DNA of 64,000 nt from CAVXDY01 sp963721335 (GTDB taxonomy: Bacteria > Actinomycetota > Thermoleophilia > Miltoncostaeales > Miltoncostaeaceae), in contig CAVRIV010000008.1 in the NCBI GenBank assembly GCA_963721335.1, forward strand, positions 1,054,001 through 1,118,000. The letters are read 5' to 3'. The translations under genes were made by a program, and so were the position numbers. Positions within the stretch are counted from its first letter, which is position 1. Each line of letters begins with the position of its first letter. The notes beneath the pieces were generated by a model, which searched no databases, was not told the origin of the DNA, and saw only the letters and a list, made by a program, of their open reading frames with translations. Positions 1 through 8,212 of this stretch are shown in pieces.

Positions 1-734
1 ACTCGATCGCGCTGACGCCGGCGAAGGCGGCGACCTCGTCCATCCGTTCGGGGTTGTCGGTCGGGTCGGCCGGGTCGGGGCACCGGTCCCGAAAGCCAGC
101 GGCGGCCTCGGTGCCGTCATCGGGTACCGCGCAACCGGCGGCGATCCAGCCCGGCGGGGTCGCGTCGAGGAGCACCAGGCCGTCGACCTCTGTGCGGTAT
201 CGCGACGCGAAGGTCACGGCCTCGCCACCCCCGTAGGAGTGCCCGACGACGACGTAGGGCCCCTGCTGACCGATCTCGGCCAGCAGGGCGCGGAGGTTCC
301 GCGCCGACGTCGCGAACGTCTGGGTCTGGGTCGGCGGATCGCTGGCGCCGGTCCCGAACCGGGCATAGGAGCAGACCCGGGCCTGGCGCGCGAGGGCGGG
401 CTCGATCTCGCCCCAGCTGTCGCCGCCGTCGTTGAAGCCGGAGATCAACAGGACGGTCGTGGCCCCGGCACCGACGCACCGGACGTGCAGGCGCCCCTCA
501 CCGACGCGGATCAGCTCGTCGACGGTCTCTCGGGGCCGGCACCGTCGAGGCGGACGACGGCGAAGCGGCCGGCGGGGACGACGGCGCGGCATCCGTCCCG
601 CACGCGACCGTCGAGCCGATGAGGGCCACGCCGATGAGGCCGACGCTGATGAGGTGGCCCGACCGAGCGCGGAAGGCCCGCTGCGGCGCGCCGGCAGCCA
701 TGGCCTCAGGGTCGAGCCGCTCCGGATCGGGCAT
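1..734 (-). CDS. Alpha/beta hydrolase lipoprotein, partial and frameshifted
   Basis: The 3' end runs off the left edge. The ATG at 734 follows AAGGA/GAGG-like bases and opens a leader with a hydrophobic stretch ending in STVAC, then an S/P/A-rich linker typical of an exported lipoprotein. The body is an alpha/beta hydrolase: a VLLISGFNDGG oxyanion-loop region, then the nucleophile elbow GHSYGGG. Leader and body are in different frames; dropping one base of the GGGG run at 532-535 joins them into a continuous protein. This is either a sequencing error or a recent inactivation. The substrate cannot be told from sequence. The acid and histidine of the triad may lie beyond the edge. Confidence 0.7.
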
Positions 735-1095
735 GGCCCTCTTCCTTCTCAGCGGCGACCGGGGGCCGGGGTCGCGAGGAGTACGGCCGGAGGCTCCGAC
801 GGGCACGGAGTCTATTCCTCTCGCCTGCAGTCGACCGCCCTGCCGTCCGCGCGCCCAATCGGTGAGCCACCTCGCCCCGTCCACTCGTCGCGCCTCCGTC
901 GCGGCCGGCGCGTGAGCTGGTCCGATCAACGCAAATTGGTGAAAACCGGTGTGAACGCTCGGATCGCCTCAGCGATGGCGTTCCTAGCCTCTTACCGCTC
1001 GAAACTGGACCTCTAGTCAGGACACGGATTCTGCTCGGGCTGTGAGGCTGCGCCTCCGAGTGAACGTGCAAATTTCAACGACAGGTCCGGTCGCC
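735..1095. other. Divergent intergenic region, no gene seen
   Basis: About 360 bases separate the divergent hydrolase and SHOCT-like genes. The stretch around 920-1020 is less G+C-rich than its surroundings and probably carries promoters for both sides. A short hairpin (ATCGC/GCGAT) lies at 963-976. I see no convincing coding frame, although a GTG at 1042 is in frame with the downstream gene. Confidence 0.5.
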
Positions 1096-1491
1096 ATGAC
1101 TGCACGGAATCACCGCCCTCCGCCCGGCGGATATCGGGACCTCCGGCCCGACGTGGCCGTGAGCCCGGACCCGCTTCCGGCCTCGCCGACCGGGACCGCA
1201 CAGGCGTCCCTGCGAGCGCGCCTCGCGGCCCTCGATGATCTCTACGAGTCGAACACGATCACGGTCACGGAACTGAGCAGGGCGCGAAGCGCGCTTCTCG
1301 TGGGCCGGGTTGACGAGGGCCGTGCGCGCCTGATCGGCGCCGATGCGTCCCTGTTCGTGAACGAGCCGCTCCCCGCTCCGAAGCGCGCGAGGGTCGCCGG
1401 CCTGCCGGTCTGGACGGCCGCCGCGATCGCGGGCGCCCTGGTCGTGGCGCGGGCGGCACCGATGATGCTCTCCGCACGGCGACGGGTCTGA
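1096..1491 (+). CDS. Small SHOCT-like membrane-anchored protein
   Basis: About 131 residues. The middle (LDDLYESNTITVTELSRARSALL, written here as its key pattern L..LY....IT..E...AR..LL) resembles the SHOCT short helical oligomerisation module. A hydrophobic C-terminal segment (AAAIAGALVVA) could be a membrane anchor. The ATG at 1096 is chosen over an in-frame GTG at 1042 because the added residues look non-native; neither has a strong Shine-Dalgarno sequence. Function unknown. It lies 7 bases before the secreted propeller-like gene and may be co-transcribed with it. Confidence 0.5.
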   Translation: MTARNHRPPPGGYRDLRPDVAVSPDPLPASPTGTAQASLRARLAALDDLYESNTITVTELSRARSALLVGRVDEGRARLIGADASLFVNEPLPAPKRARVAGLPVWTAAAIAGALVVARAAPMMLSARRRV

Positions 1492-1498
1492 TCGCAGA

Positions 1499-2455
1499 GT
1501 GAGGCGCCGCCTGGCTCGCGCGCCGCGGGGGAGCCTCGCCGCCCTCGCGATCTGCGCCCTCGCCGTCGCGGCTCTCGCGGCCGTCCCGCATCGGGCGAGC
1601 GCCGAGACCCTCGTCGTGGTCGACCATGTCGGCGACGTCTACGAGGGGTCCCTCGGCGGCGAGCTCATCGCGCGACCCGAGACCGGGGTGTCCCGGGCGG
1701 CGTTCGACGGCACGGGCCGGCTCTGGCTCGCGACCCGGCGCGGCGAGGAGGGGTGCTCCCTGACCTCTCCCGATCAACCCACGAGCGAGATCTCCTTCGA
1801 CTCGGTGAGCTTCGTCCCTCAGGCCAGGCGGGGCGGCTACAACGGATGCGGGATCGCCACGGCGCCCGGCGCCGCGCTGCTCTTCGACAGCGACGACGGC
1901 ACGGCCGCCTCCTCGTCGATCTGGAGGCTCGACCTCGCCTCGCTTCAGGCCCGTGTCGTCCACGGTGGGCTGACGGGGGTGTCCAGCGTCGACGGCAGGG
2001 TGGCGATCAGCCAGTACCGCTACTACCGCGGTGGGAGGGGCGCCTACACGACCCTGCTGCTCGGCGGCCTCGAGCGCGGCGAGCCGATCCGCGCCGCCGT
2101 CCACCAGGCGCTGCGCTCCGAGCGCGACCGGATCCCCGGGTGGTACTCACCCTCGTTCGCCCCGGATGGGCGCCTGGCGGCGGTCAGGTATCTGAAGAAC
2201 GGCCGATCGCAGCTCGTGGTGGGCGGTCCCGGCGCCTGGAGGGCCGTGTGGCGGCCGAGCCGGGCCCTGGGGATCCGTCAGACCGGCTGGAGCCAGGGCG
2301 GCGACCTCCTCGTCATCGCCGGCACCCGCGCCGATCGCTCTCAGCTCTACTTCCTGCCCGGTGGCACGCCGGGAACCGCGCAGCAGCTCTATCCGGACGT
2401 CGCCTCGTTCACCCTCGGGCCCGATCGCCCTCCCCTGCCGTCGACGGTGGAGTAA
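1499..2455 (+). CDS. Secreted propeller-like protein of unknown function
   Basis: 318 residues from a GTG start. The N-terminus is a clear Sec signal peptide: RRR, then LAALAICALAVAALAAV, then a probable cleavage site after RASA. The mature part has repeated segments of the TolB/SMP-30 style, such as AAFDGTGRLWLATR, SSVDGRVAISQY, PSFAPDGRLAAVRY and GWSQGGDLLVIAG, suggesting a beta-propeller. No catalytic motif is recognised. It precedes the beta-lactamase-like gene on the same strand, so both may be exported products of one unit. The fold assignment is inference from repeat character only. Confidence 0.6.
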   Translation: MRRRLARAPRGSLAALAICALAVAALAAVPHRASAETLVVVDHVGDVYEGSLGGELIARPETGVSRAAFDGTGRLWLATRRGEEGCSLTSPDQPTSEISFDSVSFVPQARRGGYNGCGIATAPGAALLFDSDDGTAASSSIWRLDLASLQARVVHGGLTGVSSVDGRVAISQYRYYRGGRGAYTTLLLGGLERGEPIRAAVHQALRSERDRIPGWYSPSFAPDGRLAAVRYLKNGRSQLVVGGPGAWRAVWRPSRALGIRQTGWSQGGDLLVIAGTRADRSQLYFLPGGTPGTAQQLYPDVASFTLGPDRPPLPSTVE

Positions 2456-2549
2456 CGAGGACGGCTACGTTTCTCGCGTCGGCTGCGACGTCGAGGTGAT
2501 GGTGGGCAACCTGAGCGAGAACGACTGAGGACGGCACCGGATCGGTGGT

Positions 2550-4004
2550 GTGGGGCTCGTCCTGCTCGTGGGCGCCGCCTGTCTCCCGCCCTCGGTGGGC
2601 CTCGCCGGCGACCGCGAGCTGGTGCGGGCGCGAGGCTCCCTCTACCCGGCGGCCGAGGTCGCCGCGGCCCGGGCCGGCAGCCCCGAGGCGGTCCAGAGCG
2701 CCTACGGAGCCGCCCGCGATCTGCAGGAGGCCGCCCGTGCCAGCGCGCCCGTCAGCGCGCAGTGCCGTCCCCTTCTCCTCGCCCTCGCTCGCTACGCGGC
2801 CGGTCGCGTCCTCCAGATGGAGGGGGTCGATCGCCCGAGCGCGGCGGATCGGGCGACGGGGCGACGACGGGCCGAGGGCGCCCGGGCGGCCGTCGCGAGC
2901 ACGGCGCGCTCCTGCCCCGGACGGGGCGGCGGCTCCAGGGTCCCCCCTCTCGCGCTCAGCCCGTCCGACGGCGAGCTCTTCTACGGCGCGGTCGTCGGCC
3001 GGGCGCCGCCGGGAGCGACGAGCGCGACGCTCGAGATCGCCGGACGTCCACCTCAGACGGTCCCGGTCGCGGGGGGTCGCGCGCGCTTCACCGTGCAGGG
3101 CGTGGGCCGGCTCGACCTGCGGGTCCGGTTCTCGCGAGGAGCCACGATCGTCGGGGCCAGCGGCGCACGGGGCGCCTGGCTCCTCCCGGCGAGCGCCCGG
3201 GCGGCGGTCCCGGGATCGCGCTCGAGCCCGGCCCTGACCACGGCCCTCGCCCGCGCCGTCGCGGGCGGGCCGGCCTTCCGGGCGGCCTGGATCCAGGACC
3301 TCGGCACCGGCGAGGTCGCGAGCGTCAATGCGCGTTCGGCGTTTCCGGCCGCCTCGACCGTGAAGCTCGGGCTCCTCGCCGCCGTGCTCCGCCGGCTGGG
3401 AGGCGCGCCCGAGCGGTCGGCGTATGCGTACGACCTGCGGGCGCTGACGGGCTGGTCGAGCAACCTCGCCACCAACCGCCTCCTTCGCAGGTTCGGCGTC
3501 GGCGCCGCCACCGACGGGCTCCGGCGCCTCGACGCCCGCCGCAGCACCTTCCCGGGCGAGTACATCGTCGGCACCGAGCTGCAGCCCGCGCTTCCCGCGC
3601 CCGGTGCCGGGGCCTCTCCCCCGGGCGTCTCGCAGCGCGTCACCACCGCGGAGGACCTCGGCCGGATGCTCTACTCGCTGCAGGCGGCGGCGGTCGGCCT
3701 CCCCGCCGCGCGCGCCCAGACCGGGCTCACGACGCACCAGGCGCGGCTGGCCCTGGGCTGGCTCCTGGCCTCCCAGCAGCGCGGGGACAACGTCAGCCTG
3801 CTCGCCGGCGGAGCGGCGGGAGCGCCGATCGCCCAGAAGAACGGGTGGATCAACTCGGCGCGGCACGGGGCCGGGATCGCCTACACCCCCCGAGGCCCGG
3901 TGATCGCGGTCGTCCTGAGCTACGACGCTCGGGGCGTCAGCCTCAGCCAGGGGCGGACCCTGGGGAACCGCGTCGCCGCCCTGGCGGTCGGCCCTCGCGG
4001 CTGA
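2550..4004 (+). CDS. Class A beta-lactamase-like serine hydrolase, exported
   Basis: 484 residues from a GTG start with a hydrophobic leader (LVLLVGAACL). The C-terminal half has the three signatures of penicillin-recognising enzymes in order: STVK (Ser269, Lys272), SSN at 303-305 in the place of SDN, and KNG at 430-432 in the place of KTG. The N-terminal 200 residues are not recognised and contain a possible beta-rich domain. The fold and the Ser/Lys pair support a serine acyl-enzyme mechanism. It could be a beta-lactamase or a D,D-peptidase-like protein; I see no class A omega-loop signature that I would trust. The 3' end overlaps the convergent DUF192 gene by 62 bases. Confidence 0.75.
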   Translation: MGLVLLVGAACLPPSVGLAGDRELVRARGSLYPAAEVAAARAGSPEAVQSAYGAARDLQEAARASAPVSAQCRPLLLALARYAAGRVLQMEGVDRPSAADRATGRRRAEGARAAVASTARSCPGRGGGSRVPPLALSPSDGELFYGAVVGRAPPGATSATLEIAGRPPQTVPVAGGRARFTVQGVGRLDLRVRFSRGATIVGASGARGAWLLPASARAAVPGSRSSPALTTALARAVAGGPAFRAAWIQDLGTGEVASVNARSAFPAASTVKLGLLAAVLRRLGGAPERSAYAYDLRALTGWSSNLATNRLLRRFGVGAATDGLRRLDARRSTFPGEYIVGTELQPALPAPGAGASPPGVSQRVTTAEDLGRMLYSLQAAAVGLPAARAQTGLTTHQARLALGWLLASQQRGDNVSLLAGGAAGAPIAQKNGWINSARHGAGIAYTPRGPVIAVVLSYDARGVSLSQGRTLGNRVAALAVGPRG

Positions 4005-4377
4005 GCTCGGGGCCGCGCTCCAGCCGGGTGCCGGGGGCGATCCCGGCGAGGACTCCGGCCCGGCACTCCACGACCGCGCGCGCCCCGCGGGCGGCGGCCG
4101 CCCGCGAGCGGCGCAGCGGATCGACCACGCGGAGGACCCGGCCGTCGCCGTCGAGGAAGGCGCAGCCGATGGGCGCGCGCAGCAGGACCGTGTGGACGCT
4201 GCCGCACGGCTCCAGCCACAGGGCCTCGTCCTCGGCGAGGTCGGGCGTTCCGAGCAGCCCGACCAGGCGCGCGACGGCGGAGGACGCCCGGTAGCACCGC
4301 GCCGCCAGCACCCTCCCATCCCCGGCGACCAGGGGAGCGGACGGGCCGCACAGCCGGTCAACGCGGAGCCGGTTCAT
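3943..4377 (-). CDS. DUF192 family protein
   Basis: 144 residues from the ATG at 4377. It shows the DUF192 core: an N-terminal RCYRASSAVARLVGLLG segment, ALWLEPCGSVHTVLLRAPIGCAFLD, then a C-terminal VVECRAGVLAGIAPGTRLERG. These small beta-rich proteins are usually exported or periplasmic-side and have no established enzymatic role. No signal peptide is visible here. The tail after RGPEL overlaps the end of the convergent beta-lactamase-like gene and is probably not structured. Confidence 0.7.
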   Translation of the reverse strand: MNRLRVDRLCGPSAPLVAGDGRVLAARCYRASSAVARLVGLLGTPDLAEDEALWLEPCGSVHTVLLRAPIGCAFLDGDGRVLRVVDPLRRSRAAAARGARAVVECRAGVLAGIAPGTRLERGPELSREGRPPGRRRGSPGSAPG

Positions 4378-4431
4378 GGGCGAATCTTGGCATGCGAGTC
4401 GCGTCCGACCGGCGTTGGTACGCTGACACCG

Positions 4432-4902
4432 ATGGCCTCCCGTCGGCTCTCGCCGAGCTACTCCAGCGGCCACGACTTCGCGGTCGAGGTCGCGGGCGTG
4501 CGGTTCCGCTTCAACGCCGAGGACTTCACCTCGCGGGTGGGGGCCGCCGCGGTCCAGCTGGGGCTCCTCAGCCACGATCGCCTGGGGCCCGGGGAGCTGG
4601 AGGACCTGGTGGCGCTGGCGGCTCACGGCCGCGTCACGCGCCCCGCCAGCCCGCTCGCCGCCCACGTGGAGCGCCACCGGGACTCGCTGGTCGCCGGCGA
4701 CCACGACCTGGTGCACTGGCTGCGGCGCCTGGTGTTCCGCGGCGCGTGGATCGACCAGCAGGTGAACGACGGCCGGATCGACCCGGTGTTCGAGGAGGAG
4801 CACGGGTTCCGCTACCGCAGCGCCACCACCGGGGGCCCCGCCGCCGACGAGGCGCCGGTGCCCGACTGGTCGGCCTTCCGCTACGGGCGCGCCGCGGCGT
4901 GA
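4432..4902 (+). CDS. Hypothetical soluble protein
   Basis: 156 residues from the ATG at 4432. Not recognised. It is acidic and rich in His/Arg/Asp, with no signal peptide or membrane segment. A helical middle (LGPGELEDLVALAAHGRV) is followed by DLVHWLRRLVFRGAWIDQQVNDGRIDP. It overlaps the next gene by 4 bases (GTGA), so the two are translationally coupled and probably act together. Confidence 0.6.
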   Translation: MASRRLSPSYSSGHDFAVEVAGVRFRFNAEDFTSRVGAAAVQLGLLSHDRLGPGELEDLVALAAHGRVTRPASPLAAHVERHRDSLVAGDHDLVHWLRRLVFRGAWIDQQVNDGRIDPVFEEEHGFRYRSATTGGPAADEAPVPDWSAFRYGRAAA

Positions 4903-5240
4903 CCCCTCAGAGCCCCGGAGAGGTCCTGGAGGCCGTCCGGCGGCTCGAGGCCGACCTCGAGGTGATGAGGGCCCGCGCGCGCGATCGCGAGCGCGACGTC
5001 ATCGACCTGCGCGCCACCATCGCGGAGGACGCCGCCCGCGAGCGTCAGGCGCTGGTGGAGGACATGGAGCGGATCGTGGAGCTGGTCGGCGCGAGCTGGA
5101 GGTCAACCCACGACCAGGTCGCGGCGCTGGCCGCCGAGGTCGCCGGCCTGCGGCGGCTCGCCGAGGAGAGCCTGGGGTCGCTCGGCGATGCGCGCCTCGA
5201 GCTGCGCCTCGGGGGCTCCGCCGGGAACGGGCACAACTAG
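4899..5240 (+). CDS. Small coiled-coil protein
   Basis: 113 residues. The GTG start at 4899 overlaps the preceding stop in a GTGA. Almost the whole sequence is a predicted coiled coil with heptad-like spacing (VLEAVRRLEADLEVMRARARDRERD, listed here only as a segment, then LAAEVAGLRRLAEESLGSL). It ends shortly before a hairpin cluster. Function unknown; coupling suggests it partners the upstream protein. Confidence 0.6.
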   Translation: MTPQSPGEVLEAVRRLEADLEVMRARARDRERDVIDLRATIAEDAARERQALVEDMERIVELVGASWRSTHDQVAALAAEVAGLRRLAEESLGSLGDARLELRLGGSAGNGHN

Positions 5241-5258
5241 CCTTTAGCGTCTAGTCCT

Positions 5259-5358
5259 TTCGGCGGGCCGACCCCGCCGAAGGCGGTGACCGACGTCCGC
5301 ATCTGCATCCGCCAGGATGCAGATGGCGTCCCGCCGGCCCCGCTTAAGAGGGCCGGCG
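5259..5358. terminator. Three consecutive hairpins between convergent genes
   Basis: Three perfect inverted repeats follow one another. The first has a 9-bp stem TTCGGCGGG/CCCGCCGAA at 5259-5281. The second has a 10-bp stem CATCTGCATC/GATGCAGATG at 5300-5325. The third has a 9-bp stem CGCCGGCCC/GGGCCGGCG at 5332-5358. They sit between the coiled-coil gene and the convergent small acidic gene, as expected for a two-way terminator, although no T run is present. Confidence 0.6.
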
Positions 5359-5371
5359 TACGCTGTCGCCC

Positions 5372-5680
5372 CTACGGGCTGGGGCGGAGCGCTCCCTGAA
5401 GCGCGGCCATGGAGCGGGCGAAGAGCAGCCCCATCGCGTCGGCCGCCTCGTCGGGCGTGGCGCGCGGCTCCAGCGCCGCCATCGCCGCGGAGGCCATCGT
5501 CACGGCCTGCTGGATGACCTGCCAGCGGTCCACCGAGGCCAGCTGGCCTCCGGACTCCGCCTGGACCTCCTCGAACGCCTCGCGCTGGGCGCGCATCAGC
5601 TCCTTCAGGCGCTCCTTGAACTCCTCGCCCGCCCCCTCGCCGAAGGCGAAGGGAAACGGGAACTCGTCGCTGTCGCTCAC
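5372..5680 (-). CDS. Small acidic hypothetical protein
   Basis: 102 residues from a GTG at 5680, preceded by AAGGA at good spacing. Not recognised. The N-terminus is acidic and aromatic (SDSDEFPFPFAFGEGAGEEF), followed by helical segments. It is the last gene of the run after the transaldolase, 17 bases downstream. It is helix-rich and cytosolic by composition. No function is proposed. Confidence 0.6.
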   Translation of the reverse strand: MSDSDEFPFPFAFGEGAGEEFKERLKELMRAQREAFEEVQAESGGQLASVDRWQVIQQAVTMASAAMAALEPRATPDEAADAMGLLFARSMAALQGALRPSP

Positions 5681-5697
5681 GGTGTGATCGTCCTTCC

Positions 5698-6360
5698 TCA
5701 GGCCTTGGCCTTGGCCTTCGCCTGTCGTTCCTGGAAGTCGCGGGTGAAGGTCTCGATCCCGGCCGCCGTCAGGGGGTGCTGGAGCATCTGGTAGAAGACC
5801 TTCGGGGGGATCGTGGCGATGTCGGCGCCCATGCGGGCCGCCTCCACCACGTGCACGGGCGACCGGATCGAGGCGGCCAGCACCTCGGTGTCGTAGAGGG
5901 AGGCCTCGAGCGACTCCACGATCTCGCGCAGGCACTCGACGCCGTTCTGGCCGATGTCGTCGAAGCGCCCGATGAAGGGCGAGACGAACGCGGCGCCCGA
6001 CGCCGACGCCAGCAGGGCCTGTGCGGCCGTGAAGCAGAGCGTCATGTTCACGCGGATGTCGTCCTCGGCCAGCAGGGCGGTGGCCGCGAGGGACTCGGAG
6101 CCCATCGGGAGCTTCACCACGATGTTGGGGTGGATGGCGGCCAGGCGACGGCCCTCCGTCACCATGTCGCCGCGGGCGTCGGCGACCACCTCGGCCGACA
6201 CCGGTCCGTCCACCAGCTCGCAGACGCGGCGGTAGATGTCGTCGGCCTCGCCCTCGACCTTGCCGAGCAGGCTCGGGTTGGTGGTGACGCCCGAGAGCAC
6301 GCCCCAGCCGGCGATGGTCTCGATGTCGTTCAGGTCGGCCGTGTCCACGAAGAGCTTCAT
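5698..6360 (-). CDS. Transaldolase / fructose-6-phosphate aldolase-type
   Basis: 220 residues. The short transaldolase family (TalC/FSA type) is recognised by MKLFVDTADLNDIETIAGWGVLSGVTTNPSLL at the N-terminus. IVVKLPM carries the Schiff-base lysine, and SPFIGRFDDIG and IATIPPKVFYQML follow. It catalyses dihydroxyacetone-group transfer or aldol cleavage of sugar phosphates in the cytosol. The start is the ATG at 6360, with GGAG about 5 bases upstream; an ATG ten codons earlier is less likely. Whether it acts as a transaldolase or as an aldolase cannot be told from sequence. It follows the threonine/folP operon at 62 bases. Confidence 0.88.
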   Translation of the reverse strand: MKLFVDTADLNDIETIAGWGVLSGVTTNPSLLGKVEGEADDIYRRVCELVDGPVSAEVVADARGDMVTEGRRLAAIHPNIVVKLPMGSESLAATALLAEDDIRVNMTLCFTAAQALLASASGAAFVSPFIGRFDDIGQNGVECLREIVESLEASLYDTEVLAASIRSPVHVVEAARMGADIATIPPKVFYQMLQHPLTAAGIETFTRDFQERQAKAKAKA

Positions 6361-6422
6361 GCCGCTCCAATCCCTGACGTCGTCGCTCATTACCTCTGTG
6401 TCGAGGCTAGCACCGGCCTTCC

Positions 6423-7283
6423 CTACTTCTCCACGTCGTACCAGCGCTCGGCCCGCCCGGTCACGAGCGCCTCCGCCACCTGCAGCGCCGGGCGCAGGAA
6501 GCGGACGTTGTGGACCCGGAAGAGCGTGGCCCCGCGCTCACGGCACCACACGAGCCCGGCCGTGGTGCCCGACAGGCGCCGCTTGGGCGGCGCGCCCGTG
6601 AGCGCGCCGAGCACCTTCTTGTTGGAGATCGGCACCAGCACGGGACGGCCGAGGGCCGCGATCTCGTCCATGCGGTGCAGCAGGTCGAGGTCCTGCGCCG
6701 GCGACTTGCCGAGCCCCACGCCCGGGTCGATGACGATCCGCTCGGCCGGGATGCCCGCCTCGGCCGCCTCGCGCATCCGCTCGCCGGCCCACGCCGCCAC
6801 CGCCTCCACCACGTCCACGTCGGGGAAGCTGGTGGGCCGCGTCTTGGGCTCGCCGAAGAAATGGGTCATCACCACGCCCACACGTCCCTCGGCGGCCACG
6901 CGGCGCATCTCGGCCTCGCGAAGGCCGGTGGGGTCGTTGAGCACGCGGGCGCCGGCGGCGATGGCCGCCCGCGCGACCTCCGGCTTGTAGGTGTCCACGC
7001 CGACGGGGACCCCGACCCGGCCCACCAGGGCCTCGATCACCGGCACGACCCGGCCGATCTCCACGTCGACCGGGCTGGGCGCCGAGAACCGCAGCGACTC
7101 CCCGCCCACCTCCACCACGTCGGCGCCCTGCTCGGCCAGGCGCAGGCCGTGGCGCACCGCCCGGTCGGTGCCCGCGTGGGCCCCCTCGTCGCTGAAGGAG
7201 TCGGGGTTGGCGTTCACGATCCCCACGAGCCGCCCGCGGGAGCAGTCCAGGACGCCGCCCGCGTGGTGCCAGAGGAGGCTCAC
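6423..7283 (-). CDS. folP: Dihydropteroate synthase
   Basis: 286 residues. It condenses p-aminobenzoate with dihydropterin pyrophosphate in folate synthesis. It shows GIVNANPDSFSDEG near residue 25, GADVVEVGGES, GVPVGVDTYKPEVA, LNDPTG, VVMTHFFG, and IVIDPGVGLGKS. The usual GGESTRPGA loop reads GGESLRFSA, and the C-terminal SRK-type motif reads SNKK. The GTG start at 7283 overlaps the thrB stop in a GTGA, so it is the last gene of the lysA-hom-thrC-thrB unit, an unusual place for a folate gene. The family call is firm; the loop variants make a divergent paralog possible. Confidence 0.88.
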   Translation of the reverse strand: MSLLWHHAGGVLDCSRGRLVGIVNANPDSFSDEGAHAGTDRAVRHGLRLAEQGADVVEVGGESLRFSAPSPVDVEIGRVVPVIEALVGRVGVPVGVDTYKPEVARAAIAAGARVLNDPTGLREAEMRRVAAEGRVGVVMTHFFGEPKTRPTSFPDVDVVEAVAAWAGERMREAAEAGIPAERIVIDPGVGLGKSPAQDLDLLHRMDEIAALGRPVLVPISNKKVLGALTGAPPKRRLSGTTAGLVWCRERGATLFRVHNVRFLRPALQVAEALVTGRAERWYDVEK

Positions 7284-8212
7284 CCCACCGCGCGCGCCAA
7301 CCGCAGGTCGGATCCCCCGGTCCAGCGGGCGCGCACGCCCGCGCTGCTCGGCCGCGAGGGGCGCAGCTGGGCGGCGATCCCCTCGGCCGCGAGGGCGGCG
7401 GTCGCCGCCGCCTCCACGCGCCCGGTCGCCTCGGCCCGGCACCACAGCAGGATGCTCGGGCCGGAGCCGGAGATGGTCGCGCCCAGGCAGTCTCCGCCGC
7501 CGACCAGGGCGCGCATGGCCTCGATGCCCGGGACGCCGGGCGCCCGGCACGGCTCGTGCAGACGGTCGGCGAGCAGCGGGGGCAGGTCCTCCAGGCGGCC
7601 CTCCACCAGGGCCAGGGTGAGCCCCACGGCGTTGGCCAGCGTGGCCGCCGCGTCGTCCAGGGCGACCGTCTCGGGGAGGACCCGCCGGGCATCGTCGGTC
7701 GAGGTGCGGCACTCGGGGATGACCACGACGAACGCGAGCTCCGCCGGCACCGGCACCGGGCGCGCGATGGGCCCGGGGCCCACGGCCACGAGCCCGCCGG
7801 TGAGGCAGGCGGCGGCGTTGTCGGCGTGGCCCTCGATCTCGGCGGCGCGGGCCAGGAGGTCGTCGGGCGTCCAGCGCAGGCCTCCCAGGGCGTTGGCCGC
7901 CACCAGGCCGGAGCAGACGGCCGCCGCCGACGACCCCAGGCCCCGCCCGAGCGGGATGCGATTGCGGCACTCCACGGCCAGGCCGTCCAGGCTGTCGAGC
8001 CCCGCCGCCAGGGCACGGCAGACCAGGTTGGAGGCGTCCTCGGCCAGCTCGCCCGCGCCCTCGCCGGTCACCCGCACGCTGAGCGGGCCGGGGCGTCGCG
8101 ACACCACCACGGCGTTGCCCAGGTCGAGGGCCACCGCCAGGCAGTCGAACCCCGGCCCGAGGTTGGCGGAGGTGGCCGGGGCGCTCACCGTGAGCGACTC
8201 GAGCTCAGCCAA
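7280..8212 (-). CDS. thrB: Homoserine kinase
   Basis: 310 residues. It phosphorylates L-homoserine for threonine synthesis and belongs to the GHMP kinases. The N-terminal VSAPATSANLGPGFD and the ATP loop IPLGRGLGSSAAAVCSGL are visible, and GDCLGATISGSGPSILL near the C-terminus is the third GHMP motif. The TTG at 8212 is taken as the start because GGAGG lies 6 bases upstream and it keeps the first beta strand. It overlaps the end of thrC by 8 bases. It lies between thrC and folP in one operon. Confidence 0.92.
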   Translation of the reverse strand: MAELESLTVSAPATSANLGPGFDCLAVALDLGNAVVVSRRPGPLSVRVTGEGAGELAEDASNLVCRALAAGLDSLDGLAVECRNRIPLGRGLGSSAAAVCSGLVAANALGGLRWTPDDLLARAAEIEGHADNAAACLTGGLVAVGPGPIARPVPVPAELAFVVVIPECRTSTDDARRVLPETVALDDAAATLANAVGLTLALVEGRLEDLPPLLADRLHEPCRAPGVPGIEAMRALVGGGDCLGATISGSGPSILLWCRAEATGRVEAAATAALAAEGIAAQLRPSRPSSAGVRARWTGGSDLRLARAVG

